Both the position numbers and the translations under genes were made by a program. From NCBI GenBank assembly GCA_013396995.1, contig VWZP01009169.1, positions 1,736,218-1,800,217 on the forward strand: a stretch of 64,000 nucleotides of DNA, given 5' to 3'. The notes under the pieces are model-generated. The model saw only the letters and a list, made by a program, of their open reading frames with translations. It did no database searches and was not told the origin of the DNA. Each line of letters opens with the position of its first letter. The stretch's first letter is position 1. The DNA is from Dicaeum eximium. Its lineage: Eukaryota > Chordata > Aves > Passeriformes > Dicaeidae. Positions 12,532-21,600 of this stretch are shown here, in pieces.

Positions 12532-13800
12532 AGAGCAATACATCATCAGCATCAGTGGAACAGTTGGAAGAGGTGCTAGTGAAAGGGGACCATCACAGAG
12601 GGATGTTTAACTCATACAGATCTGTGGACTCCAAGACCAATCTGACAATCTCGTGCAAGAAAAATATACCACGTGTGTGGTGAGCCTGTCACAGGCAGAG
12701 TGGGAGCTTCAGAAAAAGTTTAATTATTAAAGAAACCTTCCCATTGAGTCACGAGGTGCAGACAGGGCCCCCTTGCTTTCTAAAATTCTTCTCAGAGAGG
12801 AGCCTGGATGTGGCTGGATCCAGTCTTAGCCCCAGATTGTCAGTGGTTCACGTGTAAAGGATTATATAGGTGTCAATGAACCTTTATACAACTTTGTCCT
12901 GGAGGATTTAAGGAGGGCAAATGAGGTATATAAATATGTATGATTTATTATGATAATGATTGGACAAAAAGACGTTAATCAGAATTATTTACTACACAGT
13001 TTAGGAGGTAGAACAGCTCTTATAGATACTATAAGAGCACTGCACTATGATACAAAATATCGAAGCAATTGTTTTAAAGCAATTGTATTAAAGCTAGGAA
13101 AAAACCAAGTAAGTAGAGATAATGTTATTCACCTGTACCAATGACTGTAGACTAAGTTTTTTGCTCAGTCATGAGCAGTAACCTTGAGCAGCATCCCCAG
13201 TCAAGGGAGAAATCTCCACACGTACACTTCAAGAAGGGGTATGTTAGAAGACCCTGCCCTTAAAATTTATAGTATGAAGTTATTGACTGTCAATCATAGA
13301 TTTCCAGGCCGGCTGTATTGGCTCAGCAACTTTAGATAAATTATCAGTAGCATCACTTATTTGTTCTGGGTATTTTACCAGGTCTACCACATCTTCATCT
13401 CACTGTCAGGATGTTTAACTTCGGCACTGATGAGTCAGACTGGTTTCAGCATTATTGAGCACCAAAAGCAGCATGATGACCCCTTCTTTATTTACCACGG
13501 ATAGCTTTTCCAGTAGTCATTGTTCAAGTTGTTTTTCCCATGCCAGGGAAGCATCCTGCTACAGAGCCTTAGCAACAACTGTCAAATTTAACTTTGCAGA
13601 ACATCTACCAGGCAATTCAATAATCCAGCTGTGTCCCCCTTCCCCCAGAGGTATGCTCTGACTAGTCAGTGTTTTACATCCTCATCCTCCTGTCCTGCCA
13701 CAACTCAACGTACTTAGACACACAGTTTACAGCAACTGCATAACCATGAGCTACACTTCCCAAGTGGGATCCTCCTGTCTCTTGATACTGCCGTGTTTGG
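12532..13800. mobile_element. Probable endogenous-retrovirus/LTR-derived segment, copy A
   Basis: The stretch is AT-rich, unlike the flanking GC-rich promoter, and has short broken reading frames, including a 64-codon one at 12950-13144. Phrases such as 'cacgaggtgcagacagggcc' and 'cctttatacaactttg' resemble repeat sequence I associate with avian ERV elements. I cannot name the family or place its ends, so the class is a guess. The alternative is ordinary unique intergenic DNA. The same sequence recurs in copy B. Confidence 0.35.
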
Positions 13801-13879
13801 TTTTGTGAGAATAAGCATTCAGGCCTGTGTGCTGAGCTGTATGTGCCCAGGTTTCAAGTTTAATGCAAAGTACAAGACG

Positions 13880-14235
13880 GCTCCCAGAATCAGGTTGGGA
13901 AAGACCACCGAGGTCACTGAGTCCAACCCTGAACGCCACCATGGGAACTGGACAATGGGATCCGGTCTTCCCTTGAACACTCCAGGGATGGTGACTGCAC
14001 CGCCTCCCTGGGTGGCACGTTCCCATGTCGAATCTCCCTTTCTGTAGAGGAATTTCTCCAGCTCTCCAACCTGAGCCTCCCCATGGCTCAGCCTGAGGCT
14101 GTGTGCTCTTGTCCTGGCACTGGCTGCCGGCGGGAAGAGGCCGATCCCCGCCTGGCTACAGCCTCCTTTTGGGAGTTGTAGAGTGGCAAGGTCACCCCTG
14201 AGCCTCCTCTTCTCCAGCCTAAACACTCCCACCTT
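13880..14235 (-). mobile_element. CR1 LINE 3' end, antisense, copy A
   Basis: The plus strand reads as the reverse complement of a CR1 3' end: 'agaatcaggttgggaaagacc', 'gagtccaaccctgaacgcc', 'aacactccagggatggtgac', then 'ctcctcttctccagcctaaac'. The element's 3' end is at 13880 and its truncated 5' side abuts the CpG island. A long minus-strand open frame runs through it (13819-14637) but is only CR1 tail plus GC-rich promoter, not a gene. Confidence 0.88.
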
Positions 14236-14269
14236 CCACTCCCCTACACGATCGATAAACATTTTCATA

Positions 14270-14629
14270 TCCATATAATTACAACTATTCCACAGCACTC
14301 CGGCGTTTTCAGCCCGGCCCGGCGCTGCCCGGGAAGCGGCGCCCGCGGGCGGTGCGTCACTGCCGCGCGCCGGCGGCCGGCGAGGCCCCGCGCGAGGGGC
14401 GGGCCGGGGGCGGTGCCGACGCCGCGTCCGAGCGGGGAAACGAAAGCGGCGGCGGCCTCTGGTCCTCCCCCGCCGCGCCCTGGGAGCCCGAGCCCTTCGG
14501 AGCCCGAGCCCTTCGGAGCCTGCCCCGCTCTCGCCGCGAGTGCCGCCCGCTGCAGCACGGCGCTGTCCGCCGAGCCCGGTGGTGTGTGGGTCAGCGCGGG
14601 GCGCGGCCGCCGGCGGGTCCCGCCGTCTC
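14270..14629 (+). promoter_or_regulatory. CMTR1: CMTR1 CpG-island promoter, truncated copy A
   Basis: Very GC- and CpG-rich sequence identical to 16369-16728 and cut off by the N at 14630. It contains GC boxes (GGGGCGGG near 14395), a CRE-like TGCGTCA at 14353-14359, the ISRE at 14437-14446, and a 16-bp unit starting GAGCCCGAG repeated about 2.3 times at 14484-14520. If the tandem copy is an assembly error, this is the same promoter as the one at 16.4-16.9 kb. Confidence 0.7.
14437..14446 (+). promoter_or_regulatory. CMTR1: ISRE (GAAACGAAAG), copy A
   Basis: Exact match to the GAAANNGAAA core bound by IRF proteins and the ISGF3 complex, embedded in the CMTR1 CpG island. The duplicate is at 16536-16545. 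Mammalian CMTR1 is interferon-inducible (ISG95), which fits. Confidence 0.65.
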
Positions 14630-14630
14630 N
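14630..14630. other. Assembly gap marker (single N) at duplication junction
   Basis: A single N sits exactly between the end of copy A and the start of copy B of the 2.1-kb duplication. It marks a contig join of unknown true size. Confidence 0.9.
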
Positions 14631-15899
14631 AGAGCAATACATCATCAGCATCAGTGGAACAGTTGGAAGAGGTGCTAGTGAAAGGGGACCATCACAGAGG
14701 GATGTTTAACTCATACAGATCTGTGGACTCCAAGACCAATCTGACAATCTCGTGCAAGAAAAATATACCACGTGTGTGGTGAGCCTGTCACAGGCAGAGT
14801 GGGAGCTTCAGACAAAGTTTAATTATTAAAGAAACCTTCCCATTGAGTCACGAGGTGCAGACAGGGCCCCCTTGCTTTCTAAAATTCTTCTCAGAGAGGA
14901 GCCTGGATGTGGCTGGATCCAGTCTTAGCCCCAGATTGTCAGTGGTTCACGTGTAAAGGATTATATAGGTGTCAATGAACCTTTATACAACTTTGTCCTG
15001 GAGGATTTAAGGAGGGCAAATGAGGTATATAAATATGTATGATTTATTATGATAATGATTGGACAAAAAGACGTTAATCAGAATTATTTACTACACAGTT
15101 TAGGAGGTAGAACAGCTCTTATAGATACTATAAGAGCACTGCACTATGATACAAAATATCGAAGCAATTGTTTTAAAGCAATTGTATTAAAGCTAGGAAA
15201 AAACCAAGTAAGTAGAGATAATGTTATTCACCTGTACCAATGACTGTAGACTAAGTTTTTTGCTCAGTCATGAGCAGTAACCTTGAGCAGCATCCCCAGT
15301 CAAGGGAGAAATCTCCACACGTACACTTCAAGAAGGGGTATGTTAGAAGACCCTGCCCTTAAAATTTATAGTATGAAGTTATTGACTGTCAATCATAGAT
15401 TTCCAGGCCGGCTGTATCGGCTCAGCAACTTTAGATAAATTATCAGTAGCATCACTTATTTGTTCTGGGTATTTTACCAGGTCTACCACATCTTCATCTC
15501 ACTGTCAGGATGTTTAACTTCGGCACTGATGAGTCAGACTGGTTTCAGCATTATTGAGCACCAAAAGCAGCATGATGACCCCTTCTTTATTTACCACGGA
15601 TAGCTTTTCCAGTAGTCATTGTTCAAGTTGTTTTTCCCATGCCAGGGAAGCATCCTGCTACAGAGCCTTAGCAACAACTGTCAAATTTAACTTTGCAGAA
15701 CATCTACCAGGCAATTCAATAATCCAGCTGTGTCCCCCTTCCCCCAGAGGTATGCTCTGACTAGTCAGTGTTTTACATCCTCATCCTCCTGTCCTGCCAC
15801 AACTCAACGTACTTAGACACACAGTTTACAGCAACTGCATAACCATGAGCTACACTTCCCAAGTGGGATCCTCCTGTCTCTTGATACTGCCGTGTTTGG
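14631..15899. mobile_element. Probable endogenous-retrovirus/LTR-derived segment, copy B
   Basis: Repeats the 12532-13800 segment base for base apart from the two noted mismatches. The same caution applies: AT-rich, no intact long frame, family not identified. Confidence 0.35.
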
Positions 15900-15978
15900 T
15901 TTTGTGAGAATAAGCATTCAGGCCTGTGTGCTGAGCTGTATGTGCCCAGGTTTCAAGTTTAATGCAAAGTACAAGACG

Positions 15979-16334
15979 GCTCCCAGAATCAGGTTGGGAA
16001 AGACCACCGAGGTCACTGAGTCCAACCCTGAACGCCACCATGGGAACTGGACAATGGGATCCGGTCTTCCCTTGAACACTCCAGGGATGGTGACTGCACC
16101 GCCTCCCTGGGTGGCACGTTCCCATGTCGAATCTCCCTTTCTGTAGAGGAATTTCTCCAGCTCTCCAACCTGAGCCTCCCCATGGCTCAGCCTGAGGCTG
16201 TGTGCTCTTGTCCTGGCACTGGCTGCCGGCGGGAAGAGGCCGATCCCCGCCTGGCTACAGCCTCCTTTTGGGAGTTGTAGAGTGGCAAGGTCACCCCTGA
16301 GCCTCCTCTTCTCCAGCCTAAACACTCCCACCTT
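15979..16334 (-). mobile_element. CR1 LINE 3' end, antisense, copy B
   Basis: Identical to the CR1 fragment at 13880-14235. In this copy the sequence continues into the complete CpG island of CMTR1, so this is probably the correct genomic context. Confidence 0.88.
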
Positions 16335-16535
16335 CCACTCCCCTACACGATCGATAAACATTTTCATATCCATATAATTACAACTATTCCACAGCACTCC
16401 GGCGTTTTCAGCCCGGCCCGGCGCTGCCCGGGAAGCGGCGCCCGCGGGCGGTGCGTCACTGCCGCGCGCCGGCGGCCGGCGAGGCCCCGCGCGAGGGGCG
16501 GGCCGGGGGCGGTGCCGACGCCGCGTCCGAGCGGG

Positions 16536-16545
16536 GAAACGAAAG
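16536..16545 (+). promoter_or_regulatory. CMTR1: ISRE (GAAACGAAAG) in CMTR1 promoter
   Basis: Exact GAAANNGAAA match about 315 bp before the proposed exon-1 splice donor. CMTR1 was first described in mammals as the interferon-stimulated gene ISG95, so an IRF/ISGF3 site at its promoter is expected. Binding is inferred from the motif only. Confidence 0.65.
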
Positions 16546-16756
16546 CGGCGGCGGCCTCTGGTCCTCCCCCGCCGCGCCCTGGGAGCCCGAGCCCTTCGGA
16601 GCCCGAGCCCTTCGGAGCCTGCCCCGCTCTCGCCGCGAGTGCCGCCCGCTGCAGCACGGCGCTGTCCGCCGAGCCCGGTGGTGTGTGGGTCAGCGCGGGG
16701 CGCGGCCGCCGGCGGGTCCCGCCGTCTCCCCGCTGCCGCCCTCCGCCTGCGGGGGG

Positions 16757-16770
16757 NNNNNNNNNNNNNN
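16757..16770. other. Assembly gap (14 N) inside CMTR1 CpG island
   Basis: Fourteen Ns lie within the most GC-rich part of the island, a common place for reads to fail. Part of exon 1 or the transcription start may be missing here. Confidence 0.95.
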
Positions 16771-16879
16771 TCGGCCTCCGGCACCGGGGGCTGCGCGGCA
16801 GGCGGTGCGACCGCGGGGAGAGGCAGGGAAGGGCAGCCAGGCTGGTGAAGGGATTGGAGGTAAGTACTGCGAGGGTCGG

Positions 16880-17258
16880 CTGAGGGAGCTGGGGTGTTCA
16901 GCCTGGAGAAGATGAGGCTCGGGAGTGACCTTATCGCTCTCTACAACCACCTGAAAAGAGGCTGCAGCCAGGAGGGGATCGGCCCCTTCTCCCAGGCAAC
17001 CAGGACGAGAGGACACAGCCTCGGGCTGCGCCAGGGAACGTTTAGATTGGGCATCAGGAGGAATTTCTCCGCAGAAGGGGTAATTAGACATTGGAATGGA
17101 CAGCCCAGGGAAGTGGTGGAGTCACCATCCCTGGAGGTGTTCAGGGAAAGGCTGGATGTGCCACTCAGTGCCATTGTCGGGTTCCCATGGTGGTGTTCAG
17201 GCATGGGTTGGACTCGATGACCTCAGAGGTCTTTTCCAACCTAAATGATGCTGTGAGA
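16880..17258 (+). mobile_element. CR1 LINE 3' end, sense
   Basis: Classic CR1 3' sequence: 'ggtgttcagcctggagaag', 'catcaggaggaatttctcc', 'catccctggaggtgttcag', 'gggttggactcgatgacctc', 'cttttccaacctaaatgat'. It is 5'-truncated and begins only about 20 nt after the exon-1 splice donor of CMTR1, inside intron 1. Confidence 0.92.
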
Positions 17259-17864
17259 AGCCGGTGGTGCGGTGCAAGGGGGCTGTGGGGCATGGCTGGG
17301 GATGTGGGAGGGGCTTTCCCTTGCAGCTGTGGGGCTCCGAGGGACTGGGTGTCCCGAATTTGTGCCTAATTTTGCATGGTTTGAAATTTGTCGGGAAGGC
17401 AGGTGCACTGAGGGACCTTTAGTGGGGTTTGGAGGGTGGGAGTCTTGGTAGGGAGCTGGCAGGAGTGAGCTGAGAGTGTTGGTCTCTCATTTGGCTCTCT
17501 CAGAAGAAATATAAAATGGCTGGTTTGTTAGAGATAAACAAGGGTAAAAAACCAAAACCCTTAATTGAGGCAAGAGCAGATAAAGGTGAGTTTTCTGTAC
17601 TAGAACTTCTGGTGGAAGGGAGAAGATTTCTTAGCCATAGTGTAGTGAGGTTGTGGGATCATTTTGCAGTCAGAGTTATGGGGATAAAGAAAGGATTTGG
17701 CCTTAAGCTGCCTTGTATATGTTTATGGAAATAAGTTTGATAGCTAAAGGTTTGACTTGGTGACCTGGGGCAACTTTTATAGCCCAGCAATCCTAGGCAG
17801 AATAATAAGCACTAATCAAGATTCAGTTTCACTTTTTTTTTCAGTAGCAGTGAAGTTTTAGCTG

Positions 17865-18209
17865 CTAAGCATTTTTGCCTTTGAACTTTTCCCTTTTCTT
17901 GCTTCTTGTCTTCTGCAAGCTTTCCAAGCTGGCTTCTATTAACTCCATCTTAAGTGTTAGACCTTTCTCTGAGTTTATGCAAAATTTATCAGTCACATCC
18001 AGAAGCTGGATATTTCGCCAGTGATTCCTGGCGAAAAACACAATTGCACGCACAACTTGAGCACACATATTGACTAAAGTTCTGCTAGAAAAGTCACGCA
18101 GAAAAGTTCCTTTATTAATTAAGATTTGCAGAGGTGAGATCAGAGTCGTTTGCAGTCTCGTGAGAAATTGGTTCCACCTTGCATATTCTCCATTAGATTG
18201 ATCTGACAT
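17865..18209 (-). CDS. Unidentified 114-codon ORF in CMTR1 intron 1, antisense
   Basis: An intact ATG-to-TAG frame on the minus strand. The predicted protein is 114 residues, starts MSDQSNGEYARWNQFL, looks largely helical, has a hydrophobic-aromatic middle (VVRAIVFFARNHWRN) and ends in a basic tail (KTRSKKREKFKGKNA). No signal peptide or known domain was recognised and I cannot name a homologue. The sequence around the ATG is A-rich (AAAAAATGT), and an ISRE-like GGAAACTGAAAC lies 12-23 nt upstream. An A9 run follows the stop by about 23 nt, and ACTGAATC occurs on both sides (17820-17827 and 18258-18265), which could be target-site duplications of a retrocopy. No AATAAA lies before the A run, which argues against that. 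A chance ORF of this length is possible in 64 kb. Confidence 0.35.
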   Translation of the reverse strand: MSDQSNGEYARWNQFLTRLQTTLISPLQILINKGTFLRDFSSRTLVNMCAQVVRAIVFFARNHWRNIQLLDVTDKFCINSEKGLTLKMELIEASLESLQKTRSKKREKFKGKNA

Positions 18210-18220
18210 TTTTTCAGTGT

Positions 18221-18232
18221 GTTTCAGTTTCC
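18221..18232 (-). promoter_or_regulatory. ISRE-like site (GGAAACTGAAAC) in CMTR1 intron 1
   Basis: On the minus strand this reads GGAAACTGAAAC, matching GAAANNGAAA plus the favoured trailing C. It sits about 360 nt before the first CMTR1 coding exon and 12-23 nt before the ATG of the unidentified antisense ORF. It could serve CMTR1 as an intronic interferon element, or the small ORF, or be chance. Confidence 0.4.
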
Positions 18233-18602
18233 AGTGTTCAGGATAAAATGAAGCTTTGATTCAGTAGTAGTAATGAACTGTCATATATTTAAGTTATTTG
18301 AGTATCTATGTCTGGATTGACTTCATCTACTTGCATCTGGGGATAAGGAGGTTGTAGAGTGATGTGAAATTCATCAGTTATAGGGAAATTTCCATATCAG
18401 TTTCCCATCTGATTAGTCAGACTAGGTGTTTAAAAAGGCAGGTTCAAAAGAAGTTAAGACTTTTACCTAAAGACATTTAAATTGAGAAGCCTAAAACTGA
18501 ACAGCATAACATGATCTATGCCACCATGCTGCTGTGCATTACAGAAAGTTATGCTTAATGTTTGCCAAGTGTGATATTCTTCTTTTAGCATTTCAGGAAA
18601 AC

Positions 18603-21600
18603 ATGAAGAGAAGGACAGAACCCGAATTTAGCGGCCCCCAAAATAAGCAGAAGAAGAGGATAGAAGACTTGGGATTAACCCTCAGTTCTACTTCAGATGA
18701 TGAAAATCAATTTGGTAATCATACTACTCAAGGTAAGGTTGGAGATCTGGAATGTGCTGCTGCAGGGGATGTAAATAATAACCAAGCATTGAACCTACAT
18801 CTCCTGAATCCTAATTGATAGCCTGAATTTTCCCTTTAGGAAAAAAACTACATTATTTCTTTTCACAACCTTGAATTGGTGTGAATTCTTTAAGGCTTTT
18901 TAAAAATCTTATGTAAACCTTTTAATCTGGGAATTATATGAATTCAGGTAGAAAACTGGATTTGAGGTAGATGACGTGCATGATCCAAAGCTCTAAACGT
19001 TCTTGTCATATTGATCTTTTCAGTCTCAGCAGTTATTTCTGGTTTGAAAACTCAGTACTGAGGCGTTGTGGGTGTTACACCATAAAGAAGCATCATAATC
19101 ATAATTCTTTTTAAAAAGGAAGAAAGAAATCAGTAGTCTGATCAGAATTCTGCAGATGGGAGAAATTGAGATGAATGCAAAGGGGCCAGTTGGCTGGGGC
19201 TTTGACTCTGTAGGACTATCTCTTGTGCTGGCTCCGTGTGATTTTTCCAGGGGACAGAGTTGTGGGAGCTCACCGGTGTTTCTTTTTAGAAACAAGATCT
19301 ATTTCAGAATTAACTAATTGCCTACTTTTTCTTGGAGTGTGCTTTCTTACCTGGAGTTGGGATATACCACAGATGAGGCACGTGACCTTCACAGTTGGTA
19401 TCGCTGTTGGGGGACACTTTAAACTCTCCCAAGATGGTGCTTCAGGCTGCCTCACTATTGTGCCTGCTGTGTTAGGATTTTTCATGGTCATGAAGTGTTC
19501 AAGTGCCTGAGGACATAAAGAAGCCTTCCCTTGTGGAAATGGAAGGGTGTGTGTGTGGAAGATGAGTGGCTTGGTTTGGAGTAGCTGTAGTTGCAGGGTA
19601 TGGTGTGTGTACCTGTCTGACAAGGCCCAAGGTTAGTGAGGAGGCCAGAGGTGCAGAATGTGACAGCTGGGATAGGAAATGCTCTGTGCACTCAGGGCTG
19701 AGCTAAAAAATTCAAACCTATGGTTTTTTTCCATTTTTCCCCCCCTTTTGATTATTGAGTTCATACATGAGTCAAAATAGGCTGTAAGCCTTAGTGTTTA
19801 AGAAACAAATTGATACAGTTCAAGGATAATATTTTGGGTGGAGTTAATTGCTTATTAGTCTACTACACCCATTGTGGTTTCTAATGAATAAAAGGAGGTT
19901 GGGGAAAGAAGTGATTTGAGATTTAATCTCAGCTAAGCGTGGCTTAGCAAATCTTAAAAACAAGAAGAGTTGTAAAGGGATTCCATTGAAACTTTTGCAG
20001 TGGGTAATTGTGTTTGAGGCACTTTGAGTCTCTAGAAAATAAGGCAGGTAGCAAAGTTAACTGAAGCTGTGTACCGAAGAAGCAGAAAGCAGGAACTGAC
20101 CCTAGAGCAAAAATCCTTTGTGAGTGTGTTCTTAGGTAAAAGCTTTGTGATAGAAACAGAAATATATCTTGTGTGATAGATGTTTGAAAATCAAGATGGG
20201 TATAGAATGTTGCAAACACAGGTTGAATCACAGCCTTCCTTGTCTGGAGCTGAAAGCCTCAAATGTTGATACTGTAAAACTCTAGTGTAGTAGTTATGTG
20301 GGGACACAAGTCCTGAATCTTAAAAACTGATTGCTCAGTAACAAGCACTGAGGACAGATTGAAAGGGTTTTAACTGCAGTTGTATATTTTAAGGTAGTGT
20401 CTTTCATTTTTACTTCGCTTTCTTGTAATAGCCTTTTTTTGCTGGTTTTTCAGTTGTTTCCTGTTACTTCACTGATGCTCAGTTTTCCTGAACAGGAAAA
20501 TACAGAGATCTGTGAGTTGAGAGAGAAATAGTCTGTGTTTTTTCTTAAATTAGACAAACGTAAGAAAAGTTCAATCTTTCTTTTTAAGTATTGTAGTATC
20601 TTTTGAGTTTTTTAACACTTCTATGGAGCTAAATTATTCCTTCTTAAGAAATAAACAGAAAAAGATCAACTCTGCTAACAATCTTCTGTTTTATGTCAGG
20701 ACAACCTTTGTATTTCAACTTCCCCTAGTTGTACAAAGCAGCACAAAATGATTTCTAGCACTTGGCAAACAAGGGAGCTCAAGAGACAGGGGGCCAACAC
20801 AGCATGGCTGTGCTTGCTGTGGATTGCTGCTCCTGTAGTCCGTATGAATTAGCTGTAGTAAGAACTTGTGCCACTACTTCATCTTCAGAGTGACATTACC
20901 CCAGGAAAAACAGAAGGACTCATTGGATTGTAGGGCCTGCCTTGGCACCCAGCTGGTACAGAGCAGGCCGAGACAAATGAGACTACCATGATTCCTGCCC
21001 AGATCCCAGTTACATCCTGCCTGGAGTGAGTAGATTTGGGCATCTCACAGCTGGAGAGCAGCAGTGCAGAGTATAGAGCTCATACAGGCCTAGTTTCTTA
21101 CCAACTAGATCCCAAGGTAGAGCTGGGCACAGACAGAGCTTCATTATTTGGCGCCCGTGAAGGTTCTGGTGCGTCAGTTTCTGGTGAGAAAGGTTTATTT
21201 TGAGTGCTTGCTATGTATGTTGATGCTACCTTGGCTGAACCATTGACTTAATTAAGTTCTTCCTCAAACCTCTCTCAAGGTATTTTAAAAAAGATTGGGG
21301 TTTTCTGACCTTATCTTTCACTTGAGTTTGTATGTATCAGTAAACTCTAGAGGTGAAAAATTCTCTCACTTGCTCTAGTGAACTTGGGGATCCTTGATAT
21401 TTAACTGGATAGTGGGGGTCTAACTGAAGCAACAAATTTAACTTTCTCTTCTTTCTGCAGTGTTGGCCATTTGGCAGATGCCTGTGTACTTGATGTGAGT
21501 TTTTTGCTAAGTTAGGGATGGATTTACACTTGTAGTTAGATAGACTATGATAAAATTCATTATGTTTGATCAAGGTGTAATTGTCACTATTCTCAGGAGA

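Larger units (their letters stand above)
12532..16728. repeat. 2,098-bp near-identical tandem duplication with N at the junction (probable assembly artefact)
   Basis: Copy A is 12532-14629 and copy B is 14631-16728, offset exactly 2,099. Position 14630 is N. The sequence is collinear throughout, and I found only two mismatches: A at about 12714 versus C at 14813, and T at 13318 versus C at 15417. Copy A stops inside GC-rich promoter sequence (cgccgtctc) and copy B carries the same bases straight into the rest of the CpG island. Two contigs that overlap but were not merged, or two haplotypes, would look exactly like this. A real very recent tandem duplication cannot be excluded from sequence alone. 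Confidence 0.9.
16369..16859 (+). promoter_or_regulatory. CMTR1: CMTR1 CpG island with 5' noncoding exon 1
   Basis: Dense CpG and GC content, no TATA box seen, several GC boxes, a CRE-like site at 16452-16458 and the ISRE at 16536-16545. The island ends in a strong splice donor: ...TTGGAG followed by gtaagtac at 16860. This would be the donor of an untranslated first exon joined to the acceptor at 18596, just 6 nt before the CMTR1 ATG. The transcription start cannot be placed; it should lie downstream of the ISRE. A run of 14 N at 16757-16770 interrupts the island. Confidence 0.75.

Noticed and set aside
13819..16784. Minus-strand open frames of 272 and 288 codons (13819-14637 and 15918-16784)
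   Set aside because: They run through the antisense CR1 end and the CpG island and include N-derived X residues. GC-rich DNA lacks stops; the protein is low-complexity Arg/Ala/Pro and CR1 tail.
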